DNA of 64,000 nt from Baylisascaris procyonis (lineage: Eukaryota > Nematoda > Chromadorea > Rhabditida > Ascarididae): positions 3,478,501 through 3,542,500 of the forward strand of contig JAZARR010000095.1 in the NCBI GenBank assembly GCA_037389465.1, written 5' to 3'. Under the pieces are notes generated by a model. That model was not told the DNA's origin and made no database searches. It saw nothing but the letters and a program-made list of their open reading frames with translations. Shown here in pieces: positions 1 through 11,046 of this stretch. Every line of letters begins with the position of its first letter. The first letter of the stretch is position 1. Made by a program: the position numbers and the translations under genes.

Positions 1-319
1 TTATGCCAATTTCGCTCAAATATGCGTACCATGAAAAATTGCGACGGTGAAATTTATTCAGCTCAAATATCTGAGCCAACTTTGCATTACAAGCGATCGA
101 CTATGAGTTAAAAGCAATGTTTCTGGTAGGGTAGTTCCACAATAAGTCTGTTAAGTAGAGATATGCATTGTTGCAAATTATTTATGTGTAGGTAGTTATT
201 ATCTTGTCATTCTAATGTGAGAATCGTCTATCATATCCACTTCCTCGACATATTTCTCTATTTATTATTCAAATAATTGTATTTATTTAAAAGAGTAGCT
301 TAAAAGTTTTGCTTTTAAG
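1..319. other. non-coding, probably intron of the ankyrin gene
   Basis: No convincing exon is visible. The stretch is AT-rich and ends in a splice acceptor (AG at 318-319) directly before an exon that opens in the middle of an ankyrin repeat, so it is most simply read as intron. The upstream exons of this gene must lie to the left of the window. Confidence 0.6.
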
Positions 320-468
320 GGAGCGACAGCATTGAATATCGCCGCACAAATTGGCCATCGTGATCTAGTCGTGCTGTTGTTGAAGTTCGGTGCAGAGCCT
401 TCTCTTTGCGATAATCTAGGTCGTAATGCAGCTGATGTTGCTCAACTTGCGGGTCATGAACATATCAG
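320..468 (+). CDS. ankyrin gene, penultimate exon
   Basis: This 149 bp exon is open in one frame and lies between an acceptor (TTTTAAG, AG at 318-319) and the donor GTGAGT at 469. It encodes GATALNIAAQIGHRDLVV and onward: the helix-turn-helix of one ankyrin repeat and the first helix of the next. It ends two bases into a codon, matching the next exon. Confidence 0.85.
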
Positions 469-1079
469 GTGAGTGGGACAAACCAACAAACTTTTTTCTT
501 ATCTTCAGCGAGACGTAGTTGATGGGAAAGATAGGAGGGAGAAGAATTAGGAATATTGGTAGTTTCCTGTTAAACAAAGAAGAGCATATTATTTGTACCT
601 CTATCTGAATACTCTGGGATGTTATAACGAGAAGTTTGCAATTTGCTTTGTTTAGTCTATGGAATTAAATAGTTTCAAACATTGCACTGCACATCCTTCT
701 ATATAATCGCAAATCGTCGAAGATATTTCAATAATGGTAAAAGTATTCCTATAATGAGATTATTACGCTTCTATAAATCAATCAGAAGCATTTATAACGG
801 TTACTTTCATCATTTTTTGTTAACATCATTGTTTTTTCTAGCACATATTCCAAGAATTTTGTTATTGTTTTGTGCAATTGGAGTGAATCCATTCCATATC
901 GCTCAAATTTCAGGCAGATTCTCAAAAGTGCATCAGGATCGGCGGATAGTTCAGGTTTTGGTTCATTACCAACTAGTCCGTCGGATCAACGAACAAAATC
1001 ATTATCTCGTCGTGTTGGTATCGCCACTAATCCCAAATATTTGCAAAGTCCAAAAATTGTACAACGTGCAACAACATAA
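320..1079 (+). CDS. ankyrin-repeat protein, 3' end (two exons, 5' incomplete)
   Basis: Two exons (320-468 and 914-1079) join in phase: the first ends with AG and the second begins with G, making an Arg codon in HEHIR-QILKS. The first exon encodes about one and a half ankyrin repeats, recognisable by ALNIAAQIGHRDLVVLLLKF, then GAEP, then DNLGRNAADVAQLAGHEHI. The second encodes a low-complexity Ser/Thr/Arg-rich tail (SASGSADSSGFGSLPTSP) and a TAA at 1077-1079. Ankyrin repeats are protein-binding scaffolds, usually cytoplasmic or membrane-associated. Too little of the protein is present to say which family member it is. The terminal repeat followed by a disordered tail fits the C-terminus of a multi-repeat adaptor, which is inference. 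The 5' part is outside the window. Confidence 0.85.
469..913 (+). other. intron of the ankyrin gene
   Basis: This 445 bp AT-rich intron has donor GTGAGT and acceptor AAATTTCAG. No other feature was seen in it. Confidence 0.8.
914..1079 (+). CDS. ankyrin gene, terminal exon
   Basis: The acceptor AG lies at 912-913. The exon completes an Arg codon, then reads QILKSASGSADSSGF and onward to a stop at 1077-1079, ending IVQRATT. The tail is Ser/Pro/Arg-rich and probably disordered. The alternative frame, open from 682 to 1278, has no ATG at its start and reads as unstructured sequence, so it was rejected. Confidence 0.82.
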
Positions 1080-2314
1080 TCGTTCAACGCTTCGAATATT
1101 ATATATGAGAGATTGGTTGTATTTTGTAATTAGCATAAATAAGACGAAAAATGAGATTGCATTTTATTGCATTTTTAAGTTTTTTTTTCTCATTTTCACA
1201 GAAAAATTATCTCTGATCTTTGGTTTTTCTTCATCTACAAAGTGTACAAAAATTTCCCTCTCAGTGCATTTCTTTTGACTTTTATGAAATACGGAATTTA
1301 CAGCCTCTCATCTCTATCATTTATGCACTCTACACCTCTCTTCTTCCCTTCCCCTACCTGCATACATTAATTTCAATAAATAATTTTTATGCAGATGGAA
1401 TTCGAAAACGAAATAAAGGGCCTTTATGTATGCATTTCGTAAATAATTTCCCCCTTTGATTTGGCGTAAATGTCAATTGGGGTCGGTGATGGTTGATTAG
1501 CGATAAAGTTTTCATTCGATATGTAGATTTCATTTAGCCCTTATCACAAGTTCTTGAAATTTCTTTACGAAACGATACTTTCGGTTGGAAAAAGTGAAAA
1601 GAATGAGGCAATAATCAAATAAATCGATCTGAGCGTCTTCTATATATGTAATTATCGGAAAGATGATGACTTAACAGTTGACCATTCTTTGCCTGAATCA
1701 AAGACACAAGTATTTATGAAGATTTTTTGTCTTTTTTGAATGATTCAATTTTCGAATTTTGATCGATCATTTTTTTGGATCGATAATTTTCACTACTCTT
1801 AAAAATGTATACATTCGATCATCGTTGAGATGGAATGAACAAATGCTTAACTGCCAAAACAATTGAAATGAGCTTAATTGAGTATATTGTTGTTTGTTGT
1901 TGATTATTTATATTGATCTCCGAATTGTGCCATTGTTATTTTCATCATGTTATTATTAGTTTATGATTGCACATATTATTGAAATGGCTAATATGATGCA
2001 AATAGTACGATTGGAAAGAATTTTTTTTGCTATTACGTCATCGAGATTGGCTTACCTGAGTTTCTGTTATCATCAAAATGGATCATCCGGCATCCTTACC
2101 CACCCTCCCTTATTTCTTTCTTCCCACTCTCATCCCTTCACAGCACATTAGCAAAATGTTTTTTTTTTTTTGAGAGAGAGAGTTCCCGTGTAATATACGC
2201 CTTATACTTTTCGTCCGGTGTTGGAAAATCATCTATATATTCGATAAAGCTTTCTTTAAAAAGTGTTTTTAATAGTACTGGAGCTATTTAGAGCAATATG
2301 GCCTCGGAGAAAGG
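1080..2314. other. 3' UTR and intergenic sequence
   Basis: No gene is supported here. The 3' UTR of the ankyrin gene runs into this stretch; an AATAAA at 1375-1380 is a possible polyadenylation signal about 300 bp after the stop. The rest is AT-rich, with a CT-rich tract near 2100-2140 and a T run at about 2159-2172. Confidence 0.6.
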
Positions 2315-2322
2315 TCTTAGAG
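2315..2322 (+). repeat. target-site duplication, left copy
   Basis: TCTTAGAG directly precedes the left transposon end and is repeated exactly at 3417-3424 after the right end. Eight base pairs is the target duplication length of hAT-superfamily transposons. Confidence 0.95.
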
Positions 2323-2378
2323 CAGTGGTTCCCAATCTGTGGTACGCGTACCACTAGTGGTACGCGAGGGCCTTCCAG

Positions 2379-3260
2379 GTGGTACGCGAACACTTTCGGG
2401 GTCATGAACAATTTTTATTTAGTGATTTTTTACTTCATAAAAATGTTTACTGCCTTACAGAGGATAATCTGGCAACGATTTGCAATTGTTGCCACACGCC
2501 ACCCACCTTGTCCCAGTGGCCCACCGTTAAATTCAAACAGTACACTTACTTAATACCCTTGCTGGGCCATTGGTCGAGATATCAACCACCGTTCGAGGAG
2601 TTTATCTCAAGGTTGGCCTACCTGTCAGACATTTTTGGAGCCCTCAACCACTTAAACTTGTCGTTCCAAGGGCCCGACTGCACTGTCACAGAGTTCATCT
2701 CGAAGCTGGGAGCGTTTGTCCGGAAGCTGGATCTGTGGATGAAGAACGTGGAGAGCAAACGCTACGGAATGTTTGAACTCCTAACTACCCTTGAGAGTGA
2801 GCCCACTGATGAATTTGCCCAAGAAATCGTCCATCACCTCTCACTGCTCAAGACTGAATTGAAGCATTGCTTCCCGGACGTGACATGTTGTGCCTACGTC
2901 GTCAATCCGTTCTCCGTTGATCCAGCCGATCTGCCTGTTGGTACCGGGGAACAAGAGGAACTCATAGATATCCAGGCTGACCAGACAGCAAAGACGAAGC
3001 ACAAAGAATGCTATCCTTTAAATTTCTGGGTGAGCATGGCCTCCTCGTACCCGACGCTAGCCCGTCACGCTGTTCCCCAGCTACTGATTTTCCCCTCGAC
3101 GTGGGAGTGCGAGCAGGAGTTCTCAGCCTTCATGACCATCAAGTCGAAGAGCCGGAACCGTCTTGATGCGCCCGAGCATGATTTCCGATGTGCTGTGAGC
3201 AAAGTCATGCCCCCCATTGACCAGCTGGTGGAGAAGAAGCAAATACACCCCTCGCACTGA
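2379..3260 (+). pseudogene. truncated hAT transposase (SCAND3/ZBED5-like C-terminal half)
   Basis: The frame is open for 293 codons but begins at GTG inside the left subterminal repeats, and its first ATG is near codon 121, so it is not a normal start. Residues from about 75 (FISRLAYLSDIF, then ALNHLNLSFQG) match the conserved 'LAYL.DIF..LN.LN.SLQG' block of vertebrate SCAND3/FAM200/ZBED5-type proteins. From about residue 236 it has the hAT C-terminal dimerisation region, PSTWECEQEFSAFMTIKSKS then RNRL, and it ends HPSH like those relatives. The Glu in CEQEFS is probably the third catalytic acid of hAT enzymes. The earlier catalytic Asp residues and the BED finger are missing. It may still be transcribed, but cleavage activity is not expected. 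It is distinct in codon use from the host genes nearby. Confidence 0.85.
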
Positions 3261-3309
3261 GTTGTTGTTTTCTTAGTTGATTTGTGTGTTCTACTTGTAC
3301 AATTATGGA

Positions 3310-3315
3310 AATAAA
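3310..3315 (+). terminator. polyadenylation signal inside the hAT element
   Basis: AATAAA lies 50 bp after the transposase stop codon and inside the right end of the element, as expected for a transposon's own transcript terminator. Confidence 0.5.
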
Positions 3316-3416
3316 GTGATATCTGATCGAATTTAGTTTCTCTGGAACCAGGTGGTACGCGGCGACTGTACGGGACCTCCAAGTGGTACTTGATCACAAA
3401 AATTTGGGAACCACTG

Positions 3417-3424
3417 TCTTAGAG
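3417..3424 (+). repeat. target-site duplication, right copy
   Basis: TCTTAGAG, identical to 2315-2322. Confidence 0.95.
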
Positions 3425-4271
3425 CTACGTGCTAGAGGTGAAGATGCCTACCAAAATTATGACCCTCAAATAATGTGGTGGCCGAATAATTTTAAGTTGG
3501 TGCAAGCCTGCAACAAATCCATAAATGTTGACTTCAAAAAAGGTTATATGAGTTACGAGTAGACAGTTATAGATGAAAAACTCTGCGATGGAGGCTGATA
3601 CAATATATTTTTGCAAAACAATAAAGTGGAGAGGAATAGAATAATCTAGCATTTCTGTATTCAGCTGGCCGGAGCAGCCAGTTTTTCGGCTTTGTAAAAA
3701 TAATATGATGGTAATGTTAGTGCCTCATATTCAGTTCGTCCAGTTTCTCAAACGAAAGATGCATATTTGCGCTGTAAGTGCGGGCTAATAACCAAACAAC
3801 CGATGTGGATTCTGTGCAAGTTTATGATTGTCTTAAGTGCCTATAATTTATTTCCAGGTTGTTAGATCAGCTTGTGATAGTAGATATCCGAGGCAACATT
3901 GAGGTTTGCAGTGCATGCATTGAAACTCTAGACTCGGTTGTCTGCATGTTAAAATCACCGCACTGACAACAGGCACACAGACGCACATACATGGGCATGC
4001 ACAGACAGGGCATTGATATAAGCAATTTCCCACTCACTAGCTAAAATCTTCATCAACGTTATCATAAATCCATGGAGTACACAACCGCAATCTGTCGCTC
4101 ATTCAAGCCTCTCATTCATTTGATTACTAGCTGTCTTGCCCTACTGCATAGCTCATAATTTCAATTGTTTACTTATAATATTGTAATATTTCTTTATCTG
4201 CTCTCTCTTTTTTGGTTGTTGATCATTTTATGTTATTTCTATTTGTTTATTCTTTTCGCTTTTTGTTTCTC

Positions 4272-4314
4272 TTCCCTTCTACTAGCTATTAATGATTCCC
4301 TTCTACTAGCTATT
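4272..4314 (+). repeat. 19 bp tandem duplication
   Basis: TTCCCTTCTACTAGCTATT occurs at 4272-4290 and again at 4296-4314, with five bases between. The second copy runs into TTCAG, an acceptor-like site at 4318-4319. Confidence 0.8.
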
Positions 4315-4356
4315 TTCAGTGGCATCATGTTTCATGTCTAATGATTATTTTACGAT

Positions 4357-4614
4357 ATGCGCTTGTTTTACAATATGTCTCGGCAACATTTACAACTAAT
4401 ACTGCTATTACTGCTACTACTAGATGTTACTGTACCATTTACTATCACCTGTTGGTCACTTCTAAAGTTCCCTTCCACTATATATGTAGTAGTATTAGTT
4501 CTACTGCCCTATGGCGTAATCGCAATCACAAATTTCACGCTGGCATTTGTTATTCACCACTTAAGGCTAAACATATATATGCGTACGCAGGGGAATGACG
4601 TCATCTTATTGTGA
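4357..4614 (+). CDS. weak candidate: 85-residue hydrophobic protein
   Basis: This ORF has a real ATG and encodes two strongly hydrophobic stretches: a Leu-rich run (LQLILLLLLLLDVTV, residues about 12-26) and a segment (YVVVLVLLPYGVIAITNF, about 43-60). It is preceded 38 bp upstream by an acceptor-like TTTTCAG that could accept a spliced leader or be an internal 3' splice site. I do not recognise the protein. The Leu run partly reflects a CTA/CTG triplet-like stretch, another frame is open over the same span, and earlier ATGs lie between the acceptor and this start. A chance ORF or a fragment of a nematode chemoreceptor-like membrane protein are both possible. Confidence 0.18.
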   Translation: MRLFYNMSRQHLQLILLLLLLLDVTVPFTITCWSLLKFPSTIYVVVLVLLPYGVIAITNFTLAFVIHHLRLNIYMRTQGNDVILL

Positions 4615-4627
4615 AGAAATGACGTCA
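4596..4627. promoter_or_regulatory. two CRE palindromes (TGACGTCA)
   Basis: Full cAMP-response-element palindromes occur at 4596-4603 and 4620-4627, 24 bp apart centre to centre. A single copy would be unusual by chance in sequence this AT-rich, and a close pair suggests a CREB/ATF-type bZIP binding site. No confident gene lies nearby; single copies also occur at 21990-21997 and 58959-58966. Confidence 0.35.
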
Positions 4628-7603
4628 CCGAACTGGACATCATGTGAAAATTCACAAGGGAGCGTAAAAGCCACCAATAGATAGCATTGAGCTATGGAGC
4701 GGTTTTTGACCACGAAAAATGTCATCACTATTACTTTTTTTATAAATTAAAGAAAGAAATTTTTGCTCTAAACGTATTCATCGGTGGAAATCAACGTTTT
4801 AGAAATGGTCTTCGATGAGATTCCCTTCTGAAATGAGCGATAAGTTTCAGCACTGATGAATTAAACAGCTAAAATTTGGTGAAAAAATTTCTGCCGAAAA
4901 TATTAGTAAAGAGAAAAAAACAGCAACAAAACCTCATCGTCCAGTAAAATGTGAAAATTTACAAGAGAAGTAACAAAAATTTACGATCAATATACGATCA
5001 ATAAAAGTGTTCGCTTTTAGAAAGTTGAGAAATTACAATAATAGAAACCCTCTTGTTCTAAATAGTAGGAAAGCCTATATAAAGACAATGAGTAATAGAA
5101 AATTAGCCAAATATAGATTCTGACAGATTGCTAGCGTTAAATCTTATATTTCGGAAAAAAAAAACTAGTATAGCCAAAATCTGCAACCCATAACTTTGCC
5201 CACACTTTTCAAGCTCAAAAAATGAAATATCCAAAAATCGTTGATTTTGGCTTAACAATTATACGATACAACATGACAACTCACCGACATATTCACGGTT
5301 ATTCGATATGCACTTGCTGTGATTCTTATATTCCATCAACTCGTCTCTAGGCCATCGCGATATAAAAATCGTATAGGATACAGGTTGGAAGGCTGTTCTT
5401 TTGAATTTCGATAGCACTGATGCACAACTATATAAAGAGCGTTGATTTTTCACCAACCGCAATTCATATAAAATATGCACTAGCGAACATATTGCCTGCC
5501 GACCGTATAAGTTCATAGAGCTATCAACGTAATGGAGCGCATAATTTATTACAACTTGCTCCATTTGACTTGACAGGAATCAATGGTGAATTTCATCTAA
5601 TCATCAGAATCACTGAGGACATCAAATATTGAAGGTAAATTAACGAGCGCAATATGATAGAAATAATATGCTTGCTGAGACAACCGACTTCAAACAGAGC
5701 GACGCTTAGAAATTAAAGTAACCAATTGACAGCACTAATATTCTTGTTATTCACGCCGGAAACTAATGTGATTCTCACACGACACTGCCTCATAGAACTT
5801 GTATGTTCGGTGGAATTGTAGCTTTACAAACGTTTTGTTTGTTCTTCTATTCATGTTCGCATATTTCCGTATGTTTTTCCACCTCAGGACATTAAATTAA
5901 GTGAATAAATAAATAAGTAAGTCTTGGACGTCCCAGTTCACTGTTGCAGTCGCATTTTCGTATATTTTAAGCAGATTTGCATTCACAAGAGCATAATCAT
6001 AGAATTTAGCCATCCGCTGTACGCATGCGCACACTTACCTGAGCACTCCTCACTTCGTTTACTGAAAATATTATGCACATCTTGTGCTATACAGTACTGC
6101 TATATGGAATAGTATGGTATTAAAACATAAATGAACATCAGAAGCAGGATGCAAGTTCATTTTCTTCTTATGGTGTTCTCCAAGTTCGCATTTGCGAGTG
6201 CAAAGACGGCGATATTTTGTCGTCTACATGTGCGTGTATGTCTGTCTGTTTGTTTGTCTGTGTGCAAAGTAATCTCAAGTCTGGAATAGCGAAAGCTGGA
6301 GCTAACAAATTTGGTGAATGTGACGCACGCAAAACGTTGATCGAACTGATTCATCCGCATTCGAAAAGCTATTCTAGTTCATTCATGAATATGTGGCCAT
6401 TTTTATGCGTCAAAAATTTGCATACCAAAAACGATTATTAGTCAAAAAACTTGTAGGCAACATCGGGAGCTGCCTATTATGATAAGTGGAATTATAAAGG
6501 TATTTATTACAAAAATAATTTTAGTAAGCTTTTCCATCTACCTTGAAAAACAGAAAAGACGCCCTTACAATTTCAAAAAAAAAAAAAAAACGAAAAAGAG
6601 CTCCAAAGGTGGCATGGCATGAATTTTCGGAACTCTTCTAACCAGATAAACTCCTTTTATAATACCGTTGATGAGTGATAAAGTATGCAGAGTAATTCGT
6701 TCGTAATTTAGCGGAACAACCATTCCTAAGATACATCTTCCATCGACTCTGTTCTCTAAATGATTGTATCTTGCTTGCCATGCGCCAATTTATGCACTTT
6801 CAGAGGTCTCTCACTCTTTTAGAAGTCAATTGATTAGGTTGAGAATCTAATGGGGTGATTAGATTCGGCTAAATTTCTTCACTATGGTCTCCGTGGTTCA
6901 AAATTCAAATTGTCGTACAGAGAGACACACACAGACATACATACACGCACAAGATACTTTGCCTTCGCAAAGCAAAGAAAAACTGGAATAGTGGCATCAC
7001 TGCGTTTCAGGAGCGATGAAATCGGGAGCAGCTGGAAAATGGGAAAAGAGGAGGGGAAAGGCTGGCAATAGAATATTATAATCGAATTATTTGAAAATAA
7101 TAAAAATAATTCGAATTCACTTTCTACGATCGCATGATAATAGGCGAAATATGACCAAAAATTAAAACCTATTGTGGTCGCCACGTTCACTGAGCTCAAT
7201 CATTACGTATATTGGCAGAATCTTTCTTCACTCAACGCTACTATCAACTACATTTGATCATTTTTGTGCATTGCATTCATCGTTACAAATTTTTAACCTT
7301 CTTTCACTTACTTATGTTCATCGGCAATTATATTCATCAAACTCCACATTAGACCACTCTAAGAGAAATATAGCCTAGATAATGATATGCAAATTCCATT
7401 AAATCAATTAGCTTTTCAGGATGAAATACATGCTTAAGCTTTAAAGTTTGATTACTGGATAGAATATTTCACATTCGGCCACCTAATAAGTCGTTCATAA
7501 GCAGGATCAACCATTGTTTTTCTTTTCTTCCTACGCTGTTTTTGAGATTTGAGATTTGAGATAAAGAGATTCCTTTTTCTGTACTGTTTGAGATAAAATG
7601 TGT

Positions 7604-7630
7604 GGGGGCAGGGAGGAGGGGGGAGGTGGG
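7604..7630 (+). other. canonical G-quadruplex motif
   Basis: G runs of 5, 3, 6 and 3 are separated by loops of 2, 4 and 4 bases, which satisfies the usual four-run G-quadruplex rule on the + strand. Confidence 0.6.
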
Positions 7631-9635
7631 AAGTTGCGTTAATCCATGGGGAACTGCTATTTGTCGATCAGATGCAGTTTATTTTTATGAAAGTTTCTTA
7701 TTGCAAGCAATAGCGAGTTCGTTATCTTTTAAAATTTTCTCAAAGAGTGAAATACTTTCAAATGAGAGCCGAAGTCTACCCAGGAAAACTACGTGGGAAA
7801 GCCGAAGAGAATCCTTCGTATTTCGTCGATAAAGCATGCCAATGGTCAAGGATGAAATTGTCAATATATAAATATCTCACTTCCAAGTGATCCCATTCGG
7901 ATTTCTGCAACCATATTTTTTAATTTAGGGCATCATGAACCCATTGGACGTAGAATCAAAATGAAGTGGTTCACGTCTTGCACTCCAATCCTTTCACCTT
8001 TCACGTGGAAGGGCCCTTTTGGGTGATAGATTATTGAAAAATTGGCACGACATATAACCTCCCGTGAAACTTTAACATCCTGTCATCCTAGGTTACCATT
8101 GAAAACTGGGAGTTATAGTACTTCTACCGTTACCTGCACATAACATTCGTATTTCTGCAGTTATTACATGTACATGGGTGTCTTATTCCATACCGCAAAT
8201 CCTACGATCGCCATTGCTCAGTTAGTTCGCTTGAGATATTTTAACACCCGACTGGGGCAGAAGATCGTCTCTAGTGTACTTTACGATGGCAAGCACCTCT
8301 ATCATATTAAAACCAATTTTTGATGTTCAGAGAATTGCATGAAAAGTTTTCATAGATAAAGATAGGTCACTTATGTTCAAATATGTTCCACTTTAATTAT
8401 CGACTGCACTTATGCGTCGTGTAAAATCGAATAAAAATTGCTTAGAAAATTGCAAAAAAAAAATTCTACAAGAAATCGGTAGGCGAATATTATTTTCTAT
8501 TAGCAAATAATGCTGACTTTACCGTAGTAAATTGTACTAGTATAAGATATGTGTACAGCATTGTAAATATAAATAATGAAATAAATAAACATTTTATTAT
8601 GCACATGTTTATTATGACTATGACAAATTTCCATTGAACATATAATAAATGATCGCCAGTTTATTATGCATGGAGGGTTGAGGACATCAATTTTATTGAG
8701 GGTGTATAACCTACGTGCTTTCGTTGAATAAGCGTTGCTTTGATTTATTTCGATTTAATACCCTCATACAACGAAAGATGTTCTATATGCTAAATTAATC
8801 CATTAAAATGGCGTCACATGAAGCATGAGCTCATTCTACTAAATAAACTAGCTCATGACCTTAGTGACGTGAAGTCGATGTTTTTTGTCTCCTTTTTTAC
8901 GTGAATAATACAACGAAAAGCTGGCCCCATTCAATGCGCATCGGGTGTCCGTTTTTTTTGCACTTTTCACAAAAGTTGAGCAACTTTTAGTTTTGTGAAT
9001 ATGCGACGTGTGGAATCGACTTCCGGCTGGAATAGTGGAGTCACCTTCACTTTATGTATTCAAGCGTCACGTCATTTGTCCTATATTTCGTCCAACTTTG
9101 TCACCACCGTATATGTATTACATTCATATGAACATATTTAACTTCTCAAAAATCATAATTTTTTCTTTTCTAGTAATACATTGATATAACTATGAAAACT
9201 ATCATTCAGCTATGAAATACTTAAATGAAATGGATGCTAAAAAGTTTATTTTAATGCATATTACTATCATTACTATAGTCTAGTAATAAGAATCATAAAT
9301 AATAGAACATAAAGATTTCAATTTGAAGTGCCCATATTATAACGGTGACCTTATCGTTTTTTTACCCATTGAGGAAAGCGCATTAAAGCTAAATAAATAG
9401 GCTTTTGAGAGATGTGTTAATAATAACAGTAATAATAAATGTGTTAATTGCGGGAGATACAGGAAAAAAGTCATTCTTCTTGGCTCTCTTGTTGTGCACG
9501 AACAATAATTCTCATCGCCTCATAATTTAAAAAAAAAAAAAATCATTAGCACGGTGCTGTAATTTTCGCCTACTGCAGTCGCATAAAATATGACCCGTTT
9601 AAAGAAAGGCGTAATCTGAATAAGTTCCAGACGAA

Positions 9636-9787
9636 AGGGAGGAGGGGGAAAGAGAGGAGGAAGGGTATGGTGGCCCTCTTTTACATTGCTATTTTCATAT
9701 TTTCATTCGTTGATCACTCGCATTTCTCTCTTCCCTTCTTTCTCAATTCACCCCCCCCCCCCACCTCCCCGTTCCCCATCTCCCACT
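9636..9787. repeat. purine tract followed by C-rich pyrimidine tract
   Basis: About 9636-9666 is almost pure purine on the + strand (GGGAGGAGGGGG-like). About 9722-9787 is almost pure pyrimidine and includes a run of 12 C at 9751-9762. Asymmetric tracts of this kind recur every few kilobases through the window. Confidence 0.6.
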
Positions 9788-10399
9788 TCCGAACTTCCTT
9801 CCAGCTAAATTCTTACTAGGTAGAACCTCTTCTGAACAACGACGTTGACCAGTTCTGACTAAATATCGCTTTCCATCTTAACCTCCTTTTTCGTTGCATT
9901 TAAGTTGCTTATATGACAGAGCTATGCAACTTTTTGAGCAGTTTTGACTGCTACTGTAGATGAACTCTCATCGACTTATACATATGGGTGTATAAAGCGT
10001 AGATAGCAGATGGAATTATTGGCACCATATAATATTATCACTTATCATTTTCTCTTCTCTCCATCACGATCTTCTCATTCTCCATCGTCCCTTAACAATT
10101 TTTGCAAAGCCATAATCTTTCGATTTCCATTCATTCAAATAGTAATTTGTTGCTTTCCTTCTTAGAATCAGAGGCTTTTCATGTATTTTCAAAGCTGCGG
10201 TCTACATTCAGCATTTTTCGATCGGAAACCGGAAAAATCTTGCTCTATATTTGCATGCTAAGCAATTTCTTCTTAGTGGGGTCATTTTCATTCTTGTCTT
10301 CTGAACTCGCCGGTGTTATTTTAAGTGTCTACTTTGTTTTTTTTTTTTTCAACAACTTCACTGCAGCCAGCTGTCACGTCTAGGATTTGGCGACAAAGT

Positions 10400-11046
10400 A
10401 TCAGTGATCGCGGCTATAGTGCTATCTAATACAGTGCTAAAGGTCGATCCGATGCAGACAATCGTATCATCAACTGCCCTATAGCGATGCTATACATGCC
10501 GATCAAATGACGCTTGATGAGGTGAATGGAGGTCGTCGTCTTAATGCTGGAAAAAACCGCCGCATATATTTTTGGGATGGATGCTAAAGGGTGAGGATGG
10601 GGAGGCGTGGCGTTGTGCTGTGCGCAACTGAAATGTAGTGCATGTAAGCCGAAGAAAGCATTAATAGGGATAAGGAGTTTGTGGGCGCGGCAAGAGGAGA
10701 TAATGTTATGAGGCCTCGGCCTAGGCTGCCGCTTCTTGTGCTCTTTCGACGAACCAGCCTGGTTTTCTTCCTTCTCCTTCCATGACGCTCCTCCCACTCC
10801 CTCAGCGTTTCATTGTCGATTGCCTCAGGGTATGCCTTCAGCGTTTGCGTGTATCGAGAGTGGGACATATTTTTTCGTATCGTAATTGATACGGCCCGAC
10901 AAGCTCAGCGCCGTCACGCGTCGTTTCGTCGGCAAAGTGCTGCCGTCGGAGGCATAACTTCGTCACAACGCTTCAAGAGCCTCTCGACCAATTGGCGCAC
11001 TCTCCTAGTTAGCAGTTCAGCGACCCTTATCGACGGCTGCTTCTGA
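10400..11046. other. GC-rich island upstream of gar-2
   Basis: By eye this stretch is clearly richer in G+C than the flanks (for example CGTCACGCGTCGTTTCGTCG near 10913) and ends about 700 bp before the first gar-2 coding exon. It could be a promoter or non-coding first exon of gar-2, or the remains of a coding gene: minus-strand frames contain charged, helix-like peptides (REWEERHGRRRKKTRLVRR; VAELLTRRVRQLVERLLKRC). I see no complete gene, family match or clean exon-intron structure in it. Confidence 0.35.

Larger units (their letters stand above)
2323..3416 (+). mobile_element. hAT-superfamily DNA transposon, internally deleted
   Basis: The element is 1,094 bp, bounded by an exact 8 bp duplication (TCTTAGAG) and 13 bp perfect terminal inverted repeats (CAGTGGTTCCCAA left, TTGGGAACCACTG right). 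This CAGTGGTTC-type end is typical of the hAT superfamily. Several copies of GGTACGCG or close variants lie within about 75 bp of both ends and look like subterminal transposase-binding repeats. The interior, about 2560-3260, is markedly richer in G+C than the flanks and carries an ORF for the C-terminal half of a SCAND3/ZBED5-like transposase. The BED zinc finger and the first part of the catalytic domain are absent, so this copy is probably non-autonomous. The perfect duplication and ends suggest a recent insertion. Confidence 0.93.
3425..10399. other. intergenic, no confident gene
   Basis: Seven kilobases of AT-rich sequence without a gene I would defend. It contains a short tandem duplication at 4272-4314 (two 19 bp copies of TTCCCTTCTACTAGCTATT), a weak hydrophobic ORF at 4357-4614, a pair of CRE palindromes at 4596-4627, a canonical G-quadruplex motif at 7604-7630, purine/pyrimidine tracts at 9636-9787, an 8 bp inverted repeat (8824-8831/8850-8857), and repeats of TTTATTATG near 8590-8670. 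CAGACATACATACAC-like and GTCTGTCTG-like stretches at about 6230-6270 and 6920-6950 look like parts of a dispersed repeat. Confidence 0.5.

Noticed and set aside
682..1278. Long + strand frame of 198 codons
   Set aside because: It starts at TTG, not ATG, and overlaps the ankyrin terminal exon in another frame. The frame of the exon itself gives an in-phase join to a clear ankyrin repeat and a natural Ser-rich tail, while this frame resembles no protein.
3065..3397. Minus-strand ORF of 110 codons
   Set aside because: It is the antisense shadow of the transposase frame in the G+C-rich hAT interior.
10426..10868. Two overlapping minus-strand ORFs (123 and 94 codons) in the GC-rich island
   Set aside because: They overlap in different frames, resemble no family and have no clean splice structure. 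Kept only as part of the island finding.
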